Shown in pieces: positions 10,908 to 22,305 of a stretch of 64,000 bases of DNA; position 1 is the first letter of the stretch, and every line of letters starts with the position of its first letter. A program made the translations under genes and the position numbers. Under the pieces are notes generated by a model. It saw only the letters and a list, made by a program, of their open reading frames with translations, had not been told where the DNA came from and made no database searches. The stretch spans positions 3,506,001 to 3,570,000 of the forward strand of contig JAXRKN010000044.1 of NCBI GenBank assembly GCA_038502055.1, written 5' to 3'. Source of the DNA: Tanytarsus gracilentus. Taxonomy: Eukaryota > Arthropoda > Insecta > Diptera > Chironomidae.

Positions 10908-13263
10908 TTATCCTTTAATTTTAGTGACTTTAAAGTTATTGCATTTTGGAAAGTTTTTTGGTGGTTTCGTCATTTGGTCAATCTCTCCAACTTGAATTAT
11001 TATAGACATGCCCTAAAAAATTATTTCTCAATTAAACATTTTAATTTAATTAACAATAATTTCTTACCGTCTCTAGATGCCAATCATAATGACAGTGGAA
11101 AAGCCAAAATCCAGGATTGTCAGCTCTAAATCTCAATCTTACATATCCGGGATAAGGCAGTATGCAAGTGTCTTTATATGGCGGTCTCTTGTGAGTATGA
11201 TCAGGTATGCCACCATTTCTCACATATCCAGGTATTGGCTTTTGATCAAAAACACCCATGTCGAGTATATGAAATTTATGACCATGAAGATGTATCGGAT
11301 GCGCGATTTGATCATCGACATTCACGACAACAAACTCTACGTTCGCATTTAGATCAACTTTAAGACGATGAATACACCTGCATGCTGTCACATTTCCAAA
11401 GCCATTGCCAGCGCAAAATTTACCTTCTGTGGTATTCTCATTGCAGAACATTTTCTCTTCGATCATTTCGGATTGTGTTAGAAGAGGAAAAGTTGGATAA
11501 AGAAGGCTGATGTTGTTAAAAGTTCCGATACTGTTGAAATCCGATCGAGTTGTTTCGACTAAAAAAATATTAAATCCAAAGATTAAATCTAAATCTAAAG
11601 ATTAATTTTTAATCTCTAGATTTAAACTCAATTCTTAATCCAATTTTCCATCAAATAAAAAAATTAACTCACAAGCTAATCTATAATGCGTTCCCATAGT
11701 GTAAAGTGCGTCATCAGAAAATGTTGGTGAGTCCAAAAATAAGAAAAATTTGAAGTCCGGATCACCTTCGACGATGCTCTTGTCATACTCATGAGAATTA
11801 AGTCTTAAAAATGGAATATCTTCAACTTTCGGCTTGGGTGAGTTGAAGAGTTTACTTTTGGAAAATTTGTCCGATAATCTTGGCGGATCGACGTCAGTAA
11901 AAGCTACCCCACCTCCACTCTTCTTTCCGTACCTCAAAACAGCAAATCCCTCGACAACATTTCTGCATGGCATTTGCGTTTGTGCTCTCACCCAAAAATC
12001 TCCTTCTGTGTTGTTCGTATCGACAACAAAATCAAATCGCTCTCCCGTTTGCGAGAAGAGCGCGTCAATCTCAAACGGTTCAACGTAGCTTATCTCCGTT
12101 GCAATGATTTTCATGCTATGACTCTCAATTTGTAGTAAAAATGGACACACATTAAAGCCAGAATTAATTAATCGAAAGCGATATCGCTTGTTGGGCTCGA
12201 CATGATACACGGTCAAGGGTGCAAACTGATAAGTCTCTGTCGTTGCCTAACGATAAGAAATTTTACTAATTGAGAATGGAATTTTTGATTTAGTGACCCA
12301 CATTATAATATCGACCATGACCATTTATAAGCATGCTCTCTGTTAAGAGCGACCGTGAAATCATGCCGGGAAAGTCTTCTTCAGCTAAATGATGCATCCA
12401 GTCGGATAAAATTATCAGATGCTCTGGTAAATCGTAATCGTATAATTTTATATTGGGATTTGATGAGGAAGGTGCTCGCACAATTAAACCTCCAAACACT
12501 CCGTTTGCCTTTTGATGACCACTGTGACTGTGATAAAAATGTGTGCCTTCATCGTCCGCTTGAAATGCGTAACGAAAACGAACACCATATGGGATTGGAC
12601 ACTGTTAAATAGAGAGGGTCATTTATGATTATTTTTGCGGACAAATAACTCACCTGAGTCAAGTAGGGTGTTCCATCCATGTACTGAGTTCCTTTTATCT
12701 GCCTCATGCCGTGCCAATGGAGACTATAAAAAGTTATTATTATTTCATCATTTTTTAATTAATTACTAATTACCTAGTCGCCACACCTTCCGCATCATTT
12801 GATAAATCAACAACTATGACATCATCCTTGCACACGTGAATTACAGGTGCTGGTAATTCAAAATTTATGCTTAAAAATCCTCGTTTAAATCCATCTGCCA
12901 TTACACATTTTGAGTTTGAACAATGTTTCAAATTGCCCGTTGTACAATTTTGACATGCCCTGGATTATGATTGACAGAAGTTAAGATAATTAAAAATATT
13001 ATTAATTAAATGAATTCCAGTTACCCTCCCATGATCTCAAAATATTTCAGTGTGAAGTAAAAATGACAAATTCTCGTGTCATTTTCGTAACATTCTCTTT
13101 TGCAAAGAGATCCATTGATCATATGTTTAAGATCAAACGTGTTATCGCGCTCTAAAGTCGTTAAAAAATTACCGAGAAAATTATTTGCTAGGAAAGGATA
13201 AGTTAAGAAACAAAACGATGCGCTTATCAGCGAAAAAATTATGAAAAATATTCCGAACTTCAT
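10908..13263 (-). CDS. Laccase-like multicopper oxidase
   Basis: Seven exons (13263-13025, 12959-12774, 12723-12654, 12601-12302, 12246-11673, 11558-11068, 11012-10908) give 654 residues. A hydrophobic signal peptide (MKFGIFFIIFSLISASFC) is followed by the cysteine-rich segment typical of insect laccases (ACQNC...CSNSKC). All four copper-ligand motifs are present: HWHG, FYHSHSG, HPIHLHGH, and HCHYDWHLETGM, whose Met would be the type 1 axial ligand. The end QVGEID...PPKNFPKC is also family-typical. The enzyme should be secreted and oxidise diphenols or related substrates using oxygen; which insect class (cuticle-tanning laccase-2, gut laccase-1, other) cannot be told from sequence alone. The intron after exon 4 uses donor GTGGGT. 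The gene has no copy on the left arm of the duplication. Confidence 0.93.
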
Positions 13264-13564
13264 TCTATGGATGCTGAGTTAAAACTGAAAAATTATTCTC
13301 TCGTGATTTCTTGAAAATATTCTTAATCTCGAAATTTGATGCTGCGAGAGTTTAAAATCATAAAAAATGAGAAATTTAAAGTCAATTTGTCTGGGTAAGA
13401 ATTGAATATTTATTTTTATTAAAATATTTACCATAACCAATTAATACAGAGATTAAATATGAATATTAAAAAGTGATTAAAAATAAAATTGGAAATAAAA
13501 AACTTCAGAAGATGAAAGATTATTTAAAAAATAATAAAATGCATTTTAGATTGCAAAATAGTTT
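13264..13564. other. Gap between laccase and RecQ-like gene 1
   Basis: About 300 AT-rich bases holding the laccase promoter side and the end of the RecQ-like gene, which is transcribed the same way. No specific motif recognised. Confidence 0.5.
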
Positions 13565-14810
13565 TTAGTGAAAATCAGTTGGCGCACAGACATCGCACAT
13601 ATTACCGCATGGATTGGTCGTCTCACCGAAGAAACTGGCCAAGGTTTGATGACGACAAACTTGTTGAAAGTATCCACTGACTTCATCATTGATTTGACCA
13701 GCTTTAATGATGTAAGCAAAACTTTTCGCTCCATCGTTGCCAACACGGCCAGATTCCTAAATAAAAGGAAGTTTTTAAACTTAATACAAATTATATTATT
13801 ATTTATTTTACGTGATAGTATGCATGCAAATTTCCCGGCACGTAGCGATGAATGACAAAACGAATGCTTGTTGGAATAAAATGATTTAGACCAAATCCGA
13901 AGCTTTCACCTTTGGCGACAATAACTTGATACTTTCCAGCTGCCCAGTCTTCAATATTACTTTGATGTATGTCTTTGTAATATTGAATTGCACTTATTCC
14001 ATTTCTATTCAACTTATTTCGGACATTTTCTATTTGATTTACAGAATTGCAGAAAATTATGCCACTGGCATTTTTATATTTTTCCAAAATACTTTTTGCC
14101 AGGTCGACAGAGCTAGTTTCTGAGTCATAAACTCTGTAGAAAATATTTTTTCGAGTAACATGCGAACTTATAAAGTGAACGTATGTCATGCCCAATTTTT
14201 CACTCAATTCATCTTTATACTCTTTACTAGCGGTTGTTAAAGCAATCCATGTGACTTCTTGACTAAATTCTCGGAGCGATTTAATAATTCCAAAATGTTG
14301 TTCCCGACTTGCTTTCAAATCTTTCCCTGGATTTGTAACCTCATTCATTGCATCAATATAGTGCGCCTCATCAACGACAATGTAGTTTATTTTTTTTTCT
14401 TTAATTAAAAATGCAATGAATTTTCTTAGCAATTCATTTGTATTTCCCATTTCAGGAGTCCATAAGAAGAATTTAGGAGAGCCCATTAGCATTTTGATTG
14501 CAACACTGACCCATTCACTTCGATTCGAGCTGTTTATTGAAACCGCTTCAATTCCTCTTGTAGCAAAATATGCCAGCAAATCGTTAATTAGAGCCAGAGA
14601 AGGAACAAAAACAATTGTCATTCCATCTTTTTGCAAAGCTTTTTAAAAAAAATTACAAATTTTAAATAAAATCATTAATTTTTCTAAAAATTGCAAACCT
14701 GGAATTTGATAACACAGTGACTTGCCGCCCTGCGATGCCATACTTATCATAAAATTCTTGCTTAAAATTTGTTGAATAACATCTGACTGAATAGTGTTTG
14801 GAATGTCCAT
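13565..14810 (-). CDS. RecQ-like helicase core protein, copy 1
   Basis: Three exons (14810-14699, 14638-13812, 13756-13565) give 376 residues. Exon 1 ends in the Walker A loop (MASQGGKSLCYQIP). Exon 2 holds the DEAH box (VVDEAHYID), motif III as ALTTAS instead of ALTATA, and the motif V/VI region RFVIHRYVPGNLHAYYH. Exon 3 starts with motif VI as ESGRVGNDG, where the canonical form is ESGRAGRDG, so the second Arg is Asn. It then carries the four-cysteine zinc site (C...CGNMCDVC). The N-terminal motif 0 is missing and there is no RQC or HRDC domain. The fold says ATP-binding RecQ-type protein, but unwinding is doubtful. First of four tandem paralogues with identical exon layout. Confidence 0.85.
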
Positions 14811-15394
14811 GACAGTTAGATTTTTAATAATTGCTAATTAAAAGAGAATTAGAAGAACCTGCAAATTTATTTTTAAAACCTTTGAAACGCTCTTTGAGAA
14901 AGCTGATTATGAAGTGTGAAAAAATTGCAAGGTGTGTTCTCTTAAATAGTACTCGCGCAATCAACTTAAAAGATAAGAACGTGAAAGTGTTTTATTATTT
15001 ATAAAAGCTTTAAAACACTGCACAAATACACTGCAGTGTGGGAAACATTGATAAAAAAAATCGATATCCAAATTCGTCCATTTTTACATAATTTCATGAA
15101 TTAATTAAGTAATGAAAGGATTTTATATTTTAAGATTGTATTAATTTAATATTGGATTTTTAACTTGTCTTTCCGCCAAATGAAATTATTTTCTTTATCT
15201 TTCTTCCGGTTTAAAAATTTCTGAGTAATTTTTCAAAGAAATTTGATAAGATTTTACGAAGAATATCTTTTACGTTCTAATCCATTGAACACAAAATATC
15301 TATTACGTATTTTTAAGAAACAATGAAGTGAAACAACCAATGAAAATTGTTATTATTTTTAAGCATTTAAATGCTGTATGCGGTCTTAAAAACA
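14811..15394. other. Gap between RecQ-like genes 1 and 2
   Basis: 584 AT-rich bases between two genes of the same strand. No further frame or RNA gene is supported. Confidence 0.5.
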
Positions 15395-16978
15395 TTACTC
15401 ATCAAAATCCATTCCTTCTCTGCAATTGCAACATTTATTTTGACACTTTTCGATTTCAAAATACGCTGTCAAGTATTGACGTTTGCATGGCGCGTAGGCT
15501 AAACCCATAAAGTCATCATAGTCAACATTAGGAATTTGTGTTTCTAAGTAATCGTACATAATCGAGTATCCAAGATTTCCATCATTTCCAGCTAAACTTG
15601 ACTCCTTTAAATAAAATTCAAATTATTTAAAATTACTTTGAATAATTTTTAACTTGCGTGATAAAAACTCCTCAAATTTTCCGGCCTGGAAAGATGGATG
15701 ACAAATCTAATTGCTGGTACATGATGATGAATGCCGAAACCCAAAGTTTTACCAGTAGTTACAAGCACTGGGAACACTCCATTGGTCCAATCTTCAAAAT
15801 TATTTCTGCTATTAGTTATTTCACGATGATATCCGCGAGCGTCTATTGGAATTTCACTTATATGCTGAAAATAATCCACATTTGATTTAATTTCTCTGAC
15901 ATAATTGCAGAAAATAATTCCAGATGGAATTTTTCCTTGTTTATCTCGAAGGCCATACATAAAACGTTCAACTTTTTCGTCATCTAGTTGTTCATTCAAG
16001 ACGACATCGTAAAATATATTTTCCATCACACTCGATGAAGCCAAAATTTTTGGATTGTTCATATTTAATTTGCAAGCAATTTTAAGTTCGAAATTTTTGT
16101 TGACAGTCGTTAAACAAATCCACGGAACATTTTCGTTCATCGAACGAAATTCTGCGAGTAGTTTGAATGACCCTCTGTATTCTGCTGAATCGACAACTTT
16201 ATGAGCTTCATCGACTACGATGTAATTGATATGTGATCCCTCACTGATCATATTTTCTAAGAAATCCTTCATAATGAAATTTTTATCCGCAACTTCCGCA
16301 GTTACAAATAAAAAACGAATGTTTGAATTTTGCTGGTTGATTTCATCTCTGATCGTATCACGATCGGAATATTCTACCTCACCGTCAATTTTTTCAGCCC
16401 TAATTCCCAAGGATTGCAAATAATTTTTTTGGTCGTCAATCAAGATGGAAGACGGTGAGAAAATGATAGTGATGCCTTGTCCTTTCATGAGTCCTAAATT
16501 AATTTTAATGATAATTAAAAATAAAAGTTGCAAATTTATAAATCGGATATTCGGGATTTATTTCATATCACATCTGGTAAGCCTCATTTTTTGCAGCGGC
16601 ACCAAACAACAACAATATTTTTTAATTCTTGTAAATTTCTTAATTTTTTATATATATAAATGTACTTGTAAGAACAGGTTATTACTTTGTAGAAGAAGGC
16701 AAAATATCATTTAAAAATCATTGCGACCTTCGCGAAGAAAAACTTTTATATTTCACCATCAAATGAAATAATTTATAAAAATCAAAATTTCGCATTTGTC
16801 TTTAACTAAAATAATTTAAATTACCTGGAAGTTGATAACACAATGATTTTCCTCCTTGAGATTTCATATTGATAATGTAATTCTTATGTTCTCCTTTAAT
16901 AATGGTCTCAATCGCTTCTTTTTGAGCTTCACTCTTGAAGTTATCAAACCCAAAATCATTACGTAAAATATTTTCCAT
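15395..16978 (-). CDS. RecQ-like helicase core protein, copy 2
   Basis: Three exons (16978-16825, 16493-15658, 15604-15395) give 399 residues. It begins with a degenerate motif 0 (FDNFKSEAQKEAI) and Walker A MKSQGGKSLCYQLP. DEAH is kept (VVDEAHKVVDS), but the following Trp-containing aromatic loop of RecQ enzymes is absent, and motif III is CLTTVN. Motif VI is ESSLAGNDG, so both arginines of the canonical GRAGRDG are lost. The zinc cysteines remain (C...CQNKCCNC). The intron before the last exon starts with GC instead of GT (CAC followed by GCAAGT), at the place where the paralogues have GTAAGT or GTGAGA. With both motif VI arginines gone, ATP-driven unwinding is unlikely. Confidence 0.85.
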
Positions 16979-17289
16979 GATGAAAATTATTTAACTGTCA
17001 AAATCGTAAAATCTTATTAAAAAATCACGAGCGAACTTGAACGATCAATTTTAGTTTGCAGACTGACGTTTTTTTACATTCTACATTTTCATGTGGATTG
17101 ACAATACATTCTCAGAACTTGATGTTATACATAAATTTGCATTGTGCATACACAACCTTCTTCTTCTTCTTCGGTATGGCGATATAAAGAGAACTCCTGT
17201 GCATACGTATACACAAATCAAATGAAATAAAAGAAGAAAAAAATTCAGATACCAGAGTTAGACTTGCAAGTTTGCTTAAAAATTATTTT
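16979..17289. other. Gap between RecQ-like genes 2 and 3
   Basis: About 310 AT-rich bases with a short CTT-rich run near 17160. No gene seen. Confidence 0.5.
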
Positions 17290-18636
17290 TTATTTTATTA
17301 ATTCCTCTTCTCGAGCCTTTCCGCTGCATTTATCACAGCTATTTCCACACTTTTTAATCTCTTCACCGAAAAACTCTGCAATGTATTTTCTGCGACATGT
17401 TGAATTATGGTATTTTAAGAATTCCATTGACACCGGAACGAGTTGGAGAAAACTCACTTGATTATAAACTCTCGAATATCCCAATCTCCCATCATTACCA
17501 GCACGACCAGACTCCTAAAATTCCAATTTTAATTTTGACTTACAAAAAAATTATTTCTCACATGATAGAAACTTCTCAACTTTTCTGGCATGCCAAGATG
17601 GATGACAAATCTGATCACCGGAACGTGATAATTAATTCCGAATCCAAAACTTTGTCCTGTTGCCACAAGAACAGAAAATTCTCGGTCAAACCATCTTTGA
17701 ATGACTCTTTGAGCTCCTTGTAAATTTCCATGATAGCGATCAGCCTGAACTCCATTTTTATATAGATAATTGATGGTCGCTTCTATGTCGTTGTATGTTT
17801 TGCAAAAAATAATTCCCGCTGGAATTTCTGAATCTTTTTTAATTCTTTTAAAGAAGTTTATGATATTTTCAACCTCAATTGTTCCATCTGGAATCGCTTC
17901 ATAAAAAATATTTTCTCTCACAGATGTTGAAGTGAGATAAATTGGATTTTGCATGTTTAGCTCTTCCGCAATTTTTCCCTCTAAATTTTTATTAATTGTT
18001 GTTAACGCAATCCACGGAATGGCCAAATTTAATGATCGAAAATTTTTTAATCCTTTAAAATCTTCTCTAAAATCAGCATCCAAAATTTTATGAGCTTCAT
18101 CGACCACAATGTAGTTGACTGTTCCATTTGATATTAAATTTCTGAACCACTCCACATTTCCTGCATTTCCAACACTCCCAAATATTTCGGGTGTAATGAA
18201 GAGAAAACGAATTAAGGAATTTTCTTCTGTAATTTTTCCTTTAAAGTAATCTCTCGATTCATACGGCGTGTCACTGTTGATGGTGACCGCTTCAATGTTC
18301 AGAGATCGCAAATAACTCAATTGATCATAGATTGAAGCAAGTGCGGGCGTTAAAACAATTGTGATTCCAATTTTCTTCATAACGCCTTAAAAAAATAATT
18401 TTTGATTTAGAAAAATATAAAATAAAATAAATTTCCTAATTACCTGGAAGTTGAAAGCAAAGCGATTTTCCGCCTTGTGTCGCCATGTTGATTACAAAAT
18501 TTTTGCAATTTTTCTCTCCAAGAATTGTTTCAATTGCTCTTTTTTGGTGGGCATTCTTGTAGTTGTCAAAATGAAATATTTCACGCATTTTAGCAATTAC
18601 TGTCGTTTTATCATCGAGTTGATTTTTATTTTCCAT
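17290..18636 (-). CDS. RecQ-like helicase core protein, copy 3
   Basis: Three exons (18636-18444, 18385-17562, 17514-17290) give 413 residues. Walker A is MATQGGKSLCFQLP, the DEAH box is VVDEAHKILD and motif III is ALTTIN. The C-terminal helicase lobe is intact through IRFVIHLGMPEKLRSFYH. Motif VI reads ESGRAGNDG: the first Arg is present, the second (arginine-finger position of RecQ enzymes) is Asn. A zinc site C...CGNSCDKC and a charged tail follow. This copy is closest to the canonical family of the four but shares the same substitution. Same strand and exon layout as its neighbours, consistent with tandem duplication. Confidence 0.86.
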
Positions 18637-18930
18637 TATTAAAATTTAATTTAGAAGCGATTTAATTTTATTTCGGTTGATAAATTTTTTAACAACCTTT
18701 GCTCACAAGCTTAAGTATTCAACTGAACTGTTCAAACAATGCTGAAAAAATTTGTTTAAGCTCAACGAAGATGAAGAATAAAATCAACGAATGTGACGCA
18801 GATTTCGGCGAAATTCTAGGCCAGATGATCTTCTTATTAATTTCTCCACTGAAATAAATCAAATAAAAATGACATTTTACCCTCAAAGATTATTTTATTT
18901 CGCAATGTGTTTTACATAAAATTTTTTCTT
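18637..18930. other. Gap between RecQ-like genes 3 and 4
   Basis: About 290 AT-rich bases, no gene seen. Confidence 0.5.
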
Positions 18931-20313
18931 TTAAACTTCTTCTTGTGCACGTCTTAAACACGAATCACAACGATTGACACAAGCTTCAACTGCTTCACCA
19001 AAAAATTGTGCCATAAATTGACGTTTGCAGAATGAATTGTGGAAACTCTCAAAATCTGCATTTCTTGAAAAATTATGATAAACTCTTGAAAATCCTAAAT
19101 TTTCATCGTTTCCAGCATGACTCGATTCCTAAAGATTTTAAAATAATTATTTTAATCTTCAAACTTTTCAAGACTTACGTGGTAAAAGCTCCTTAAATTA
19201 TCAGGCATGCCATAGTGAATCACAAATCGAACTGCTGGCATTTGATAATGCAATCCATAGCCCAAACTGTCACCAGTTGCTATCAAAACTGGAAAATTTC
19301 CGGCTGCCCAATTATTAAAGTTGATTTCTCGATTGACGTGATTTCCATAAAAACATTCTGAATTTATTAAATTATTTGTCAAGTAATTGTTAAGTCTATC
19401 AACTTCGGATGCTGTTCTGCAGAAAATGATTCCCGATGGAATTCGACCATCAATCGATAAGCCGTTCAAGAAGTCAATTATAGTTTCACCTGGAGCCGTT
19501 AATTCAGCAATACTTTCATATTGAATGTTGGTTATGACGCTTGATGATGAGAGGAAAAGTGTATTTTCCATGTTGAGAAATTGTGCAATTTCATTTTGAG
19601 TGGTTTCATCGCTGGTTGTTAAAGCGAGCCAGGGAATGTCCTCGTTCAACATTCGCAAATTTCCTAATATACTGAAATCTCTATATCCTGCTGAATCAAT
19701 TATCTTGTGAGCTTCGTCGACAACAAATAAACCAACTTGATCTTGTTCAATTAACTCCGTCAAAAAATCACTCATTTGAGAAGCCATCTCCGGTGTGAGA
19801 AAAAAGAATTAATTTGTATTTTCTCTTATCTTTCTGATTATTTCATCGCGAGCTTCACCCAACACATTTCCGTTTATGCTTTCAGCTTCAATGTTTAAAG
19901 ATCTCAAATAGTTCATCTGGTCGTTAATCAATGCAAGTGAAGGTGAAAAAATTATTTTTACTCCTTCTATCAAAAGTCCTATGAAGAAATTTTGAAAATT
20001 ATAAAATTTAATTCAGATTATGAAATACAATAAAAATTTTTTAATTCATTATCAAAATGTATAAAAAAATTATTTTTCTTAAATTTTAGTCGGAAACACA
20101 TTGAAATTTAATTTAAACGTCCGACTGACCTGGTAGCTGATAGCATAAAGATTTTCCAGCTCGAGAAGCCATATTGATTAAAATATTTGAGTTAGCCTCT
20201 CGAATTAAAGCGCCAATGGCTTCTTCTTGACCATTTCTTAAATTCTCTAAATAGAAAACTTCACGTAAAACTCGCAATGTGTCATTTTGATGCTCAAAAT
20301 TATTATGTTCCAT
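18931..20313 (-). pseudogene. RecQ-like helicase core gene, copy 4, with in-frame stop
   Basis: Three exons (20313-20130, 19978-19179, 19128-18931) total 394 codons and keep frame throughout, but codon TAA at 19811-19809 interrupts exon 2. It falls just before the FFFLTPEM strand, where copies 2 and 3 have a residue before FLFVTAE or FLFITPE. Motif 0 is canonical (LRNGQEEAI) and Walker A is ASRAGKSLCYQLP. DEAH is present (VVDEAHKIIDS). Motif VI is ESSHAGNDE, with both arginines lost. The zinc cysteines are C...CVNRCDSC. Everything else is intact, so this is either a young pseudogene, a null allele, a readthrough case or a base error. Confidence 0.75.
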
Positions 20314-21235
20314 AATTATCCTTTTTTTGATAAAACTTTTTTTTGATAGAAAAATTCAATCCTCACTCGTTGACGCTTGTTAAGTTACTAACAAAAAAAT
20401 AAAAAAATTAACGTGTGCGAGGGTCGCGTGAATCGTAATTTTTTTGCTTTCGAACGCGCGAAGAAATTTTTGATGCACAGAAAAAATCTGGCGTTAATTA
20501 CTTTGTTCTGAAAAAATAAACTGTATCATCCTAAAACGTAGACACACCGCACTTCACAAGGCTCGATTATAAATTCCATCACGCTAATTTTTCCCTTTTC
20601 ACAATTTCTCAAACTTTTATTTATCCTTTTAGTGAGACATAATTTTCGCGTGAGTCCTTTTTCACTTTACGATTCATTTGGTGTTTTTAAACTTTTAATC
20701 TAACTCCGATGTTCACGATGAAATAAAAAAATTCATTTCAAAATACTGTTGAGTGAATACTCGAGAAAAATAAAAATCATTCGTGCATGAAAAATATTTT
20801 TCCTCTCAATCCTTTTTTCTTCAGTGCGACGTGATAGAAATTTTTTTCACACAATAAAAGCATTTTTCACATTTAATTTTGTATTGAATGGCGGTAATCA
20901 TAAATTGAAACGTGATTCGAATTGAAAATTTAATTCCATGATATGTCCATTTTATTATATCCGAAACCACTCATTTTTTAATGTAATAAAACTTTTCCTT
21001 CCTTTCTCTTTTTTTTGTTCCTTTATGCGGTTGGAAAGTGAATTTTGTAAAGGGGTCATTTGGGTATTTAAAAAGAATTTGGTCGTAATGAAATTTTTAA
21101 GCTCAATTTTATTTCTCAATTTTTAGCTCCACATGTTAGATTTTCCCGCTCAAATTTTTTCAAATTTCTAAGGTATAAAAATAAATAATATTGGGTGAAT
21201 AATTTGTGGGTCATGGCGATAGTTTTAAATAATTT
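20314..21235. other. Intergenic, RecQ-like 4 to phospholipase A2
   Basis: 920 AT-rich bases, including the upstream region of RecQ-like copy 4. A 62-codon plus-strand frame (20938-21126) has no features and is taken as chance. Confidence 0.5.
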
Positions 21236-21976
21236 TCAGAGATCACTTTTCCATCCATAATTGCTTTTCTTTCCCTTTCTATATTTTTCTTTTTCGTTGT
21301 ATCTTCCTTGCTGAGATTGTTGTTGTTGACTTTGACCATTCACTGGACAAAAGCATGCTCTTTGTTGTGCGTCTAGAAAGGCTCTACAGCCTAGTGTCAT
21401 TGTGCCGGTAAAAAGCATTTTTGATGCTGCCTTGCATCCCTTTATTAAAATATCTCCAGCTGTACTTTTCTCAAAAGTATCGCAGTACTTGTAAAGACAT
21501 CGCTTAAAATCAAGATCACAAAGTTCTTTATCGCTATTGCACGTGTCATAACAAATGTCATGTGCATCACAACATTTGGCCATTTCAGGAGCGGGAAGAT
21601 ATGCAGTGTCGATCTTCATGCCGAGTGAGCCGCATCCATCTGATGTTGGAACATGCAGCTTGCTCTTCATTGGACGAACGTCGGGATCTTAATAAAAATA
21701 AAAATTTAAACTTGAAAATTAAAATTAAGGACTAATGTACTCACTGTCGGGACATTGATAAATGCAATTTTCATCAATCGCCGAATCAAAAACTTCATGC
21801 ACAGTCTTAAACTTTTTACTAATTGTTATGAAATTTTTAAAGACATCTCCAAAAATGACTTCAGCACTGAGCACAGCATCGCGCACAGACTTAATGATTG
21901 AGCTTCCGTATCCTGAATAGCAGTAGCCAACAAGAGTTAGAATGTAAATTAAAATTTTCATATATGGAATTTGCAT
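21236..21976 (-). CDS. Secreted phospholipase A2, group XII-like
   Basis: Two exons (21976-21745 and 21687-21236) give 227 residues. A signal peptide (MKILIYILTLVGYCYSG) begins at the second Met. The phospholipase core follows: a glycine-rich calcium-loop-like DGCGSLGMKID, then the catalytic CCDAHDICYDTC with its His-Asp pair, and further cysteines in KELCDLDF and LGCRAFLDAQQRACFC. Spacing fits group XII rather than bee-venom-type group III enzymes. It should hydrolyse the sn-2 acyl ester of phospholipids, outside the cell or in the secretory path. The C-terminus has a Gln-rich then Lys-rich stretch and ends in KSDL, which resembles an ER-retention signal. Confidence 0.88.
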
Positions 21977-22305
21977 TTCGTTAATTTTAATGAAAATTTC
22001 AGATTGATTTAATTCACTGTTACACTCAAAATGTCACTGAGCATGCACAGAATCTTTCTATAAAATTATTTTCTTTCAGCATTTCCGATTTCACGATTTA
22101 TTAAATTTTCATTTTGCCGAAAAAAAAATTCGCAAAAATATTCGAGAAGTCACAAACCCCGATTTTGAATTTTTAAAATACGTTGACTTCAACACGTGAG
22201 AGAAAAAGAAAAATGTAACACATGCGTGAGTCATTAATATCACAATCAATAAAATTACGTGCCATGCGATAATGCGAATGATAAGAGCACGATAACAATT
22301 TTTTA
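21977..22305. other. Intergenic upstream of phospholipase A2
   Basis: About 330 bases up to the start of a mobile element. No gene seen. Confidence 0.5.
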
